Of a DNA stretch of 35,610 bases, positions 1 to 6,208 are shown in pieces. Both the position numbers and the translations under genes were made by a program. Under the pieces are notes generated by a model. The model did not search any database. It was not told the origin of the DNA and saw only the letters and a list, made by a program, of their open reading frames with translations. The DNA is from Bacillota bacterium (GTDB taxonomy: Bacteria; Bacillota; Clostridia; Christensenellales; SZUA-584), in NCBI GenBank assembly GCA_023397655.1, contig JAEWTW010000042.1, positions 1 through 35,610 of the forward strand, written 5' to 3'. Numbering within the stretch: position 1 is the stretch's first letter; every line of letters begins with the position of its first letter.

Positions 1-80
1 CTGTTTTTATCGGTCACTAGCCCCGGCCTGTACGAACAGCATATTAAATAAGAATATGACACAGCCAGGAGGAAGGCCAA

Positions 81-515
81 ATGAAAACATATATGGCAAA
101 GCCCGGCTCTGTGGATCGCAAATGGTACCTTGTGGACGCTGAAGGCATGGTCTTCGGTCGCATCGCAAGTCAGGTTGCGTCCATCTTGCACGGCAAGAAC
201 AAGCCGGAATTTACGCCGCATGTCGATACGGGTGATTACGTGATCATCATCAACGTCGAGAAAGCTGTATTCACCGGCAAGAAGCTCGAACAGAAGATCT
301 ATCGCCAGCATTCGGGTTACATGGGTCACATGAAGGAGACGAAATACGTTCACCTGATGGAAACCAAGCCGGAATTCGCGATGATGGAAGCGGTTCGCCG
401 CATGCTGCCCAAGAGCAAACTCGGACGGCAGATGCTGACCAAGCTCCGTGTCTACAAAGGATCCGAGCACAACCACGCAGCGCAGAAGCCCGAGCTTTTG
501 CAGCTGGAAGGCTGA
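81..515 (+). CDS. rplM: 50S ribosomal protein L13
   Basis: Large-subunit ribosomal protein L13, an early assembly protein that binds 23S rRNA. The 144-residue product is full length for bacterial L13 and carries the family core: the N-terminal WYLVDAEG and GRIASQVA segments, then GDYVIIINVEK, and MLPKSKLGRQMLTKLRVYKGSEH in the C-terminal half (a conserved block read in pieces). An AGGAGG Shine-Dalgarno at 68-73 precedes the ATG. It sits 16 bp upstream of rpsI, the universal L13-S9 operon. The promoter lies left of the window or upstream genes are co-transcribed. Confidence 0.98.
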   Translation: MKTYMAKPGSVDRKWYLVDAEGMVFGRIASQVASILHGKNKPEFTPHVDTGDYVIIINVEKAVFTGKKLEQKIYRQHSGYMGHMKETKYVHLMETKPEFAMMEAVRRMLPKSKLGRQMLTKLRVYKGSEHNHAAQKPELLQLEG

Positions 516-531
516 CAGGAGGATATGAATT

Positions 532-924
532 GTGGCTAAGTTACATTTTTTAGGAACAGGCAGACGGAAGAGCTCTGTGGCGCGCGTGATCCTCTCGCCC
601 GGCACCGGCAAGCTTCTCGTCAACAAAAAGTCTATCGACGATTATTTCGGCTATGAGACGCTGCGGATGCTGGTGAAGTCTCCGCTGGTGCTCACCGAGT
701 CCCTTGCGAAGTACGATGTCGCTGTCAACGTTAAGGGCGGCGGCCACACGGGTCAGGCTGGCGCTATCCGCCACGGCATCTCCCGCGCACTTGTCAAGTC
801 GGAACCGGAACTGCGCCCCGTGCTCAAAAAAGCCGGTTTCCTCACCAGAGACTCGCGCATGAAGGAAAGAAAGAAATACGGCCTCAAAGCGGCCCGCCGT
901 GCGCCCCAGTTCTCCAAGAGATAA
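532..924 (+). CDS. rpsI: 30S ribosomal protein S9
   Basis: Small-subunit ribosomal protein S9, whose C-terminal tail reaches the P-site tRNA. The 130-residue product has the N-terminal GTGRRKSSVARV motif, the central GGGHTGQAGAIRHGISRAL block and the basic C-terminus ending KKYGLKAARRAPQFSKR. The final Lys-Arg is the conserved P-site contact. Translation starts at a GTG, with the AGGAGG Shine-Dalgarno at 517-522 about nine bases upstream. Second gene of the rplM-rpsI operon, followed directly by a terminator. Confidence 0.98.
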   Translation: MAKLHFLGTGRRKSSVARVILSPGTGKLLVNKKSIDDYFGYETLRMLVKSPLVLTESLAKYDVAVNVKGGGHTGQAGAIRHGISRALVKSEPELRPVLKKAGFLTRDSRMKERKKYGLKAARRAPQFSKR

Positions 925-933
925 CAAGCATAC

Positions 934-966
934 AAAAAACGCCTTCGTCTATGAGGGCGTTTTTTT
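934..966. terminator. Bidirectional intrinsic terminator between rpsI and plsC-like gene
   Basis: An inverted repeat with AAAACGCC and GGCGTTTT arms around an 11-nt loop has an A-run on the left and a T-run on the right. It can therefore end transcription of rpsI on the plus strand and of the converging acyltransferase gene on the minus strand. Confidence 0.9.
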
Positions 967-1001
967 ATGTTTCAAATTCAATCTGACAGATTCAATGCCT
1001 G

Positions 1002-1880
1002 TTACAAACAGCTGTCCCACAGCGCCGCACCGGTTGTGGTCCTTGCGGCCGGCGAACAGCCCTGCCGCTTCTCGGTCTGCGGAGGCAGCAGCCCCGCTTC
1101 GCGCTGTCTGTACTCCACATACTCAAAGTTTCCCGGCAGCCCGGCACATTCGTACATGAATTCGGCCACGCGGCGGTGCAGGTCCAGCTGAGACTGGCGG
1201 ACGGTCAGCCCCAGTTTCGGGTATATTGGGTCGCTCAGTATCACGGTGCGCGCCGGTTTTTTGAGCTTGTTTCCCCGGCCTTTGCGCTCCCGGTAACGGG
1301 TCACCATCGCCACCACGGGCGCGCCCAGCTCCGCAGGATACAGAAACGACGTGGGCGGGAACGGGCGGATGCCGGTGTAATACGGCCAGATGTGTGCCTC
1401 CGGATAGATGGCGACGCAGGAGTCCTCCTTATACCGCTGCTTCACCGCATCAGAGAACGGCCCCAGCGCTTTGGGCTGCGTGGGCACCGGAATTGCGCCC
1501 AGCATCGTTACAATGCTGCGCAGCCCCTTGATGGAAACAGCGTCCGGCCCCGCGATCACATACGTGCGCCGGGGCGATGCCATGACGTGCGGCAGAAAGC
1601 CGTCGCTCCAATGCGTATGGTTGCCGTAGAGAAAAAAGCCTCCTTTGATATGCTTTAAGCTCTTTCTGTTGACGATCTTGGTCCGGTTGACTGCCCTGAT
1701 GATCAAAGATACCAGCGGCAGCGCGATCAGGTAATAGAGCAGGAACGATACCACTTTCCATGCCGCACCCTTACGGGCGAACGGAAACGCAGCATCCACC
1801 TTCCTCGTCCGGATATTCGTCCCCGCAAAGTCGTCCGTCGTCTTCGAGTAATAGATCACTCTTTTTTCCGGCTGCGCCAT
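1002..1880 (-). CDS. 1-acylglycerol-3-phosphate acyltransferase-like (PlsC family)
   Basis: Probable lysophosphatidic-acid-type acyltransferase acting at the inner face of the membrane in glycerolipid synthesis. The 292-residue product has a hydrophobic segment near residues 42-60 (VVSFLLYYLIALPLVSLII), the HX4D catalytic motif as NHTHWSD, and a downstream YPEA motif corresponding to the substrate-binding block. I chose the ATG at 1880 because GGAGG lies nine bases upstream; an ATG at 1901 would put that Shine-Dalgarno inside the gene. The first ~37 codons overlap, in another frame, the end of the upstream glycosyltransferase gene, so the two are probably translationally coupled. The pairing suggests a joint role in a membrane glycolipid. 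Acyl specificity cannot be told. Confidence 0.87.
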   Translation of the reverse strand: MAQPEKRVIYYSKTTDDFAGTNIRTRKVDAAFPFARKGAAWKVVSFLLYYLIALPLVSLIIRAVNRTKIVNRKSLKHIKGGFFLYGNHTHWSDGFLPHVMASPRRTYVIAGPDAVSIKGLRSIVTMLGAIPVPTQPKALGPFSDAVKQRYKEDSCVAIYPEAHIWPYYTGIRPFPPTSFLYPAELGAPVVAMVTRYRERKGRGNKLKKPARTVILSDPIYPKLGLTVRQSQLDLHRRVAEFMYECAGLPGNFEYVEYRQREAGLLPPQTEKRQGCSPAARTTTGAALWDSCL

Positions 1881-2991
1881 AGAACATATCCTCCATTTCA
1901 TTCATGCAATCTTCAAAATCGAACCGGCTTGCGTAATGCGCATATGCGAATGCCCACTTGTTCTTTTCCGCGGGATGCTCGATCCAGTAGTCTATTGCCC
2001 GTGCAAGGCTGTGCGGATCGTCATACCGGTATTGGCTGCGTGCACACAGCGTGAACCCGCGCGTCGCGCTCTTCGGCGAATCGGTTGACAGTATCACTTT
2101 GCCGCACGCCATTGCCTCCAGGCACGCAATGCCTTCCGCCTCATAGTGCGCCGGGTGCACATATAGATCTGAATAGCCGATGATGTGCTGCAGTTCACGC
2201 CGCGAAAAAAACCCAAACATGGGCGGCACACGCAGCTTTCTGGCCGCGTGTGCGCGGAGCCTTCCTTCCAGCGGTCCCGCTCCCGCGAATATCAGCTGAA
2301 TGCTGTCCCGGTACTTCGAGCGGCTGACGCCCTCTATCAGCACCTTATGCGCCTTCTCCTTGCTGTAACGCCCGGTGAACAATATCACGAACCTGTCGCG
2401 CAGCGGCTCCGGCTTCTGTGCGTGTGCGGGCTTGAACGACCTGCATATACCGTTGGAGATCACACGGTGAGGTGTGGGGCGCGTTGCCCTTTCAAAAAGG
2501 TCACACAGCATCTGGCTGGGATAGTGTACACAGACGCAGTGCCTGTACAGACGGCGGTAAAACGCTTTGTACGTGATGAGGTTTGCCAAGCCGCAGCGCA
2601 TCAGGAACAAATGGCTCGTCAGGTTTTCCGCCAGCGCGTGGCAGCCGCCCGTCAATGGAACGCCCAGCCTTTTAGCCGCCTTCGCCGCACCGGCGCCCAG
2701 CGAGTATGGCAGCATGGCATGCACCACATCCGCGCCGCGAATCGCTTCTTCCAGCACGCGCCTGTCCGCTTTTGCGAGCGATACGCCGTTCTTATTCACA
2801 TAACTGTCAATCGGCCCGAAGCTCATTGTGGGCACGATGTAGTATCCTGGCAGCCCGCGCTTATCCTGATCCGCGCACACCACGCGCACTTCGTGACCGC
2901 GGCTTCTCATGCTCCTGACCAGGTTCATTGCGGCAATCGTGGTGCCGTTATTTTCTTCACCCAGCACATCGCTGACAATGGTAATGATCAT
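1771..2991 (-). CDS. Glycosyltransferase family 4 (GT-B fold)
   Basis: Retaining sugar-nucleotide glycosyltransferase of 406 residues. The N-terminal acceptor domain starts MIITIVSDVLGEENNGTT with the glycine-bearing loop. The C-terminal donor domain includes ILFTGRYSKEKAHKVLIEG, FAGAGPL and the EX7E signature as EAEGIACLE. It resembles the diacylglycerol glucosyltransferase branch of GT4. The directly following PlsC-type gene supports a lipid acceptor, but this is inference. An AAGGAG Shine-Dalgarno lies upstream of the ATG. The last ~36 residues, an acidic and cysteine-containing tail, overlap the acyltransferase frame and look like a run-on beyond the normal family end. Confidence 0.9.
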   Translation of the reverse strand: MIITIVSDVLGEENNGTTIAAMNLVRSMRSRGHEVRVVCADQDKRGLPGYYIVPTMSFGPIDSYVNKNGVSLAKADRRVLEEAIRGADVVHAMLPYSLGAGAAKAAKRLGVPLTGGCHALAENLTSHLFLMRCGLANLITYKAFYRRLYRHCVCVHYPSQMLCDLFERATRPTPHRVISNGICRSFKPAHAQKPEPLRDRFVILFTGRYSKEKAHKVLIEGVSRSKYRDSIQLIFAGAGPLEGRLRAHAARKLRVPPMFGFFSRRELQHIIGYSDLYVHPAHYEAEGIACLEAMACGKVILSTDSPKSATRGFTLCARSQYRYDDPHSLARAIDYWIEHPAEKNKWAFAYAHYASRFDFEDCMNEMEDMFYGAAGKKSDLLLEDDGRLCGDEYPDEEGGCCVSVRP

Positions 2992-3100
2992 GGCGACTCC
3001 TTAGTATAATAGCGTTTTATAATGCTTTTATGATAAACCGGAAGGCTGCAAGTGTCACCCGACGCGTCAGGGAACGCAAAATAGAGAAAAAAGCGCCCAC

Positions 3101-3136
3101 TCTACTGTGGGTAGAGCGGGTCTACCGCCAGTCTAC
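3101..3136. promoter_or_regulatory. Helically phased TCTAC/GTAGA operator-like array
   Basis: Four copies of the pentamer TCTAC or its complement occur at 3101-3105, 3111-3115 (complement), 3121-3125 and 3132-3136, that is every 10-11 bp. They form two overlapping palindromes: CTCTAC-N5-GTAGAG (3100-3116) and GGTAGA-N5-TCTACC (3110-3126). The array ends six bases before the -35 box of the HTH gene, a position suited to an activator or repressor. Which protein binds is unknown. Confidence 0.6.
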
Positions 3137-3141
3137 CGTGA

Positions 3142-3170
3142 TTGAATAAGCGTAAAAAATTGTGTATAAT
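3142..3170 (+). promoter_or_regulatory. Sigma-A promoter of the HTH membrane protein gene
   Basis: TTGAAT (3142-3147) and a perfect TATAAT (3165-3170) are separated by 17 bp. This places the transcript start near 3177 and the start codon at 3206 after a short leader with AAGGAGG. Confidence 0.8.
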
Positions 3171-3205
3171 GGCATTAGCCGCTTAAAAAGGAGGCATAAC
3201 TGCGG

Positions 3206-3784
3206 ATGGAAGATTTGAAGCCGATCATCGCGAACAATATCACCGAGCTGCGCAAGCAGATGAACCTGACGCAGGCGGAGCTGGCCGAAAAGATGGGTTA
3301 TACCGATAAAGCCATCTCCAAATGGGAACGCGGCGAGTCCATACCCGATGTACTGACGCTAAAAGCGCTGGCCGACACCTTCGGCGTCACGCTGAACTAT
3401 CTAACCGAGGCCGAACACCCGAAGAGCAAAACAGAGATACCCCGGCGCACAAAGAACAACCGCCTCATCATTTCACTCCTCGCGGCGGCAGCTGTCTGGT
3501 TTATCGCAACGGTGCTTTTTGTGTATCTGAAGGTTTACGGCGCCAGCAGCGTCTGGCTGGTGTTTGTGGGTGCTGTGCCTGTCTCCATGGCAGTGCTGCT
3601 CGTGTTTAACTCTATTTGGGGCAAAAAAGTGCTCAACTTCGTGATCATATCGGTGCTGGTATGGTCATCACTGGCTTTTGCCTATCTGATGATGCTGCCT
3701 TACAACCTGTTTCTGATATTTGTAATCGGCATACCGATACAGGTGCTGATCATACTGTGGTCGCAGATCAAGACACGGTCATAA
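3206..3784 (+). CDS. XRE-family HTH regulator with membrane-spanning C-terminus
   Basis: The 192-residue protein joins an N-terminal Cro/C1-type helix-turn-helix (about residues 8-65: ITELRKQMNLTQAELAEKMG, then DKAISKWERGESIPD) to four predicted transmembrane helices (about 88-110, 116-136, 143-162 and 166-185). Membrane-tethered XRE proteins of this layout are common in Clostridia and usually of unknown signal. AAGGAGG precedes the ATG. The TCTAC array just upstream suggests autoregulation, but no direct evidence links them. Its 3' end overlaps the converging phosphatase gene by 6 bp with no terminator between, so the two transcripts probably run into each other. Confidence 0.88.
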   Translation: MEDLKPIIANNITELRKQMNLTQAELAEKMGYTDKAISKWERGESIPDVLTLKALADTFGVTLNYLTEAEHPKSKTEIPRRTKNNRLIISLLAAAAVWFIATVLFVYLKVYGASSVWLVFVGAVPVSMAVLLVFNSIWGKKVLNFVIISVLVWSSLAFAYLMMLPYNLFLIFVIGIPIQVLIILWSQIKTRS

Positions 3785-4861
3785 CGTATCCCGCTCGCAC
3801 ACCAGCATCGTCACATCATCCGCGCGCGTCTGCGTAAACTTCTTTTTAATTTCGCCTAATAACTGACGTCCACTCAGTCCGCTCATCAATATTGCGCTCA
3901 AATCCTCGCTGGAGGCCTGTTCGGTATGGATGCCGTCCAGACCGTCGGTATAAAGAAACAGCATCTCGCCCTTATCCAGCACGCCTTCCATCTGCTCGTG
4001 CATCGCGTTGTCCACCCAGCGGCATATGGGCGTACCGGGCAGCAGCACTTCACGTATTCCGTTCCGCCCGGCGATCAGCGGCGGTACGCTGTGCCCCGCA
4101 TTGGCGCATACGAACTCACCCGTCTTAGGGTTCAGCGCCACGAGAAACACGGTGATATAGATACTCTCTTCGGTGTTCAGCTCCTCAAATGAATCCTGCA
4201 GATTCTGCAGCACGCGCGCGGGCTCAACGCCGGGCGCCTTGCACTGCGCAAACAGCTCCTGCCGCAGGTAAACGGTCAGCATCGCGGGCATAACGCCATG
4301 CCCGGATACGTCCGCGATGTACATGAAAAGCCTTCCGTCGCGCGTTTGAAAACAGTCGTACATGTCTCCCCCCAGCGCTTCGCAAGGCAAAAATTCCGCG
4401 GCAAAACGGTAACCCGGGATATCCGGCAGCATATGGCGCAGTATGGACAGCTGCAGGCTTCGCGCCACCTCAAGGTCCTTCATCATGCGCGAATTGCTGA
4501 CCATCAGCTTGTCTTTTAAGTTTTGTTCCTTGGTGATATCAGTAAAAACTTCGAGCGCATAAACGCAGCCGTCAAACTCAACCGGACCGGCAGAAACCGC
4601 GTATACGCGGCTGCGGCCGCGCAGCATCGTGCTGTAGCGGCGCTTGTCTGTGATGCACCGGCGCACGATGCAGTCAGTGCATTTTCTGGCACCGCCCGGC
4701 AGCCTGTCACAGTTATCCTCCTGCTCGCCGAAACGTGTCAGGAGTGCGTTGTTGGCAAACAGTATATTCCCATCCGGACCAATCACGCGCACCATGTCCG
4801 GCATTTCGTTCAAAACAGCGACGGAAAAGGTGTTCGAACAAAATACCCCCGTATCATTCAT
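3779..4861 (-). CDS. PAS domain - SpoIIE/RsbU-type PP2C phosphatase
   Basis: Predicted serine/threonine phosphatase that would dephosphorylate an anti-anti-sigma factor (SpoIIAA/RsbV type) in a partner-switching pathway. The 360-residue form starts at the ATG at 4861, because AGGGG lies about ten bases upstream and a further upstream ATG falls inside a terminator. Residues ~12-110 form a PAS domain with the cysteine arrangement C-x10-C-x2-C-x4-C (NCDRLPGGARKCTDCIVRRC), seen in some PAS sensors. A short helix follows, then the PP2C domain with metal-binding GGDMYD, DVSGHG and YTDGLDG motifs. No anti-sigma or anti-anti-sigma gene is in the window. The converging HTH gene overlaps its last codons. 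Confidence 0.9.
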   Translation of the reverse strand: MNDTGVFCSNTFSVAVLNEMPDMVRVIGPDGNILFANNALLTRFGEQEDNCDRLPGGARKCTDCIVRRCITDKRRYSTMLRGRSRVYAVSAGPVEFDGCVYALEVFTDITKEQNLKDKLMVSNSRMMKDLEVARSLQLSILRHMLPDIPGYRFAAEFLPCEALGGDMYDCFQTRDGRLFMYIADVSGHGVMPAMLTVYLRQELFAQCKAPGVEPARVLQNLQDSFEELNTEESIYITVFLVALNPKTGEFVCANAGHSVPPLIAGRNGIREVLLPGTPICRWVDNAMHEQMEGVLDKGEMLFLYTDGLDGIHTEQASSEDLSAILMSGLSGRQLLGEIKKKFTQTRADDVTMLVCERDTL

Positions 4862-4911
4862 TTTTCCATACCCCTGTAAACAATTAAGACTTTGCCCCAA
4901 ATACAAACAAA

Positions 4912-4943
4912 GCCACGCCGGAACCTCATGATACCGGCGCGGC
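4912..4943 (-). terminator. Intrinsic terminator after Spo0E-like gene
   Basis: Ten-bp arms GCCGCGCCGG and CCGGCGTGGC (minus strand, one imperfect pair) enclose a 12-nt loop and are followed by a T-rich stretch. It begins 6 bp after the Spo0E-like stop codon. This separates that gene from the phosphatase and excludes the phosphatase start at 4945. Confidence 0.75.
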
Positions 4944-4949
4944 AAAAAA

Positions 4950-5189
4950 TCAACTATTTTCGGGATTCTCCAGCATCATGATCTCGAAGAGCAGCCTGTC
5001 CAGAATATGGCTTTGCTTCAATACGCCAATGTCAAGCCCCAGATTGTATGCACCCTTCTCGTACTGCTTGATGATCAACGACTCAAGTTTCTGACGTTCA
5101 ATCAGCATCTGCCTATGCAGGCTTTTTCTTTTGTCATTCAAGCATGAGCCGCGAAACGCCGGCGACTCCGGACTTAAATTATGACCCAT
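4950..5189 (-). CDS. Spo0E-like aspartyl-phosphate phosphatase family protein
   Basis: Small 79-residue protein. Residues ~28-72 fit the Spo0E-family helical hairpin: IERQKLESLI, a turn, then VLKQSHILDRLLFEIM, matching the family signature S-x-x-L-D-x-L, with His where many members have Gln. Spo0E-type proteins remove phosphate from Spo0A and delay sporulation. The start at 5189 has GGGGG and AAAGGGAA upstream; an internal ATG at 5108 would give a protein closer to the usual family size. It neighbours a SpoIIE-type phosphatase, which fits a sporulation-control locus. The assignment rests on a short motif, so moderate certainty. Confidence 0.55.
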   Translation of the reverse strand: MGHNLSPESPAFRGSCLNDKRKSLHRQMLIERQKLESLIIKQYEKGAYNLGLDIGVLKQSHILDRLLFEIMMLENPENS

Positions 5190-5252
5190 TTCCCTTTACC
5201 CCCAAATTATCCTTTACAGTATTCTTTTAACGAGCCCTCACAATTATATATT

Positions 5253-5468
5253 TTATCTTTTACCGGTCACAACCTCAGCTGCCATAATATGCTCAATTTT
5301 AAATGTGCTTATCCGCCGCCTCAGCCTGCAGTAAGCCACCACATCAGCTTCGCTGATGCTTTTTATCACGATTACCCGCTGCGTCATACCCTCCCGGCCT
5401 TCGTATATAATACGGACAGGCAGGCTGTCCCGAAGCCCGATCTGCAGCGTTTTTATTAACATATCCAT
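5253..5468 (-). CDS. Mini WYL-domain-like protein
   Basis: A 71-residue protein whose pattern (VRIIYEGREGMTQRVI, then VVAYCRLRRRISTFKIEHI) matches the core of WYL domains: I-x-Y, the R-x-I strand, the AYC-x-LR turn and the R-x-F-x-[LI]-x-x-I strand. WYL domains bind nucleic acid or nucleotide-type ligands, normally fused to an HTH; here the domain stands alone. No strong Shine-Dalgarno is visible, so the start (ATG at 5468 or 5471) is uncertain. It is transcribed away from the L,D-transpeptidase gene, with two inverted TGTATACA sites between. A stand-alone domain could modulate a DNA-binding partner; that is inference. Confidence 0.5.
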   Translation of the reverse strand: MDMLIKTLQIGLRDSLPVRIIYEGREGMTQRVIVIKSISEADVVAYCRLRRRISTFKIEHIMAAEVVTGKR

Positions 5469-5514
5469 CATTTATGCTTTAACTGCTTCATAATATCACA
5501 CAAAATATCTTTTT

Positions 5515-5604
5515 TGTATACAGTTTCGACAAAAAAAGTGCAAAAAACTCATAAGTTTTACAGTATTCCTGTCACATTTTAAACGTTATAATAAACTGTA
5601 TACA
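5515..5604. repeat. Pair of inverted TGTATACAGTTT operator-like sites
   Basis: TGTATACAGTTT at 5515-5526 has its exact reverse complement at 5593-5604. Each copy contains the perfect 8-bp palindrome TGTATACA, with centres 82 bp apart, close to eight helical turns. They lie between two divergent genes, and the second overlaps the putative promoter region (TATAAT at 5587-5592) of the L,D-transpeptidase. The palindrome resembles sites of GntR-type repressors; no such gene is in the window. Confidence 0.6.
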
Positions 5605-5625
5605 TAAGGCAAAAAAGGAGCCTCA

Positions 5626-6099
5626 ATGCACGAAATCGTCATATCCAAAACACGTCGGCAGCTCGTCGCCCGCCAAGACGGCCATGAAATCTTCTCCTGC
5701 CGCGTTGGCCTTGGTTTCTGCCCCAAGGGCCATAAACAGGCCGAGGGCGACGGCAGAACGCCGGAGGGCGAATACAGCGTCTGCACCCGCAACGAGCAGT
5801 CCAGATACACGCTGTTTCTGGGGCTCAGCTATCCTGGCCCCGATGATGCGCAGGCATCTTTTGCGCGCGGCGAAATCTCAGAGGCACTGCTTCAATCCAT
5901 ACTGGATGCCCATGCCATGGGTAAACGCCCGCCATGGGACACGCCGCTGGGCGGCGAAATCGGCATCCACGGCGGCGGCATCGCACAAGGCGATGGCCTT
6001 GCGGACAGCACCGTGGGCTGCATCGCGCTGCTGGACAGCGACATCCGGCAGCTCTGGGAGCTCGCGCCGCTGGGCACGGTTGTGGTGATCGGCCCCTGA
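5626..6099 (+). CDS. L,D-transpeptidase (YkuD domain)
   Basis: YkuD-fold L,D-transpeptidase-like protein of 157 residues, the class that makes 3-3 peptidoglycan cross-links through a cysteine nucleophile. The catalytic pattern is IHGGG (His115) followed by STVGC (Cys132), at the usual distance, and the upstream GDGRTPEGEY block is the conserved substrate-side motif. There is no signal peptide or membrane segment: the protein begins directly with strand one, so export is not explained by its sequence. AAAGGAG precedes the ATG. It stands alone, divergent from the WYL-like gene and convergent with the flotillin operon. Confidence 0.88.
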   Translation: MHEIVISKTRRQLVARQDGHEIFSCRVGLGFCPKGHKQAEGDGRTPEGEYSVCTRNEQSRYTLFLGLSYPGPDDAQASFARGEISEALLQSILDAHAMGKRPPWDTPLGGEIGIHGGGIAQGDGLADSTVGCIALLDSDIRQLWELAPLGTVVVIGP

Positions 6100-6173
6100 T
6101 AATACTCAAATGCTTCTTCCACCCCGTCAGCGACTACCCTCATCCCTCCTCCGTATTTATCAGCATAAACAAT

Positions 6174-6197
6174 GGGCGGAAGCTTTCACCTCCGCCC
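6174..6197 (-). terminator. Hairpin after flotillin gene
   Basis: GGGCGGA and TCCGCCC arms (7 bp, perfect) flank a 10-nt loop, 12 bp past the flotillin stop. On the minus strand it is followed by ATTGTTTAT, a weak U-tract, so it is a probable terminator of the NfeD-flotillin operon. Confidence 0.6.
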
Positions 6198-6208
6198 GTC
6201 CCATCGCA

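Noticed and set aside
1..51. Open frame ending at 49-51 that could be the C-terminus of an upstream gene (truA often precedes rplM).
   Set aside because: Only 16 residues are visible and they show no motif matching TruA or any other family, so no call can be supported.
3001..3060. Several TATAAT-like boxes upstream of the glycosyltransferase on the minus strand.
   Set aside because: No -35 element at an acceptable spacing, so a specific promoter could not be assigned.
4862..4945. Upstream start (ATG at 4945) for the PAS-SpoIIE phosphatase.
   Set aside because: The extra 28 codons lie in the terminator of the preceding gene. The ATG at 4861 has a proper Shine-Dalgarno.
5181..5459. Plus-strand reading frame of 92 codons opposite the WYL-like gene.
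   Set aside because: No recognisable domain and no promoter or Shine-Dalgarno. The minus-strand frame has a clear WYL-type pattern.
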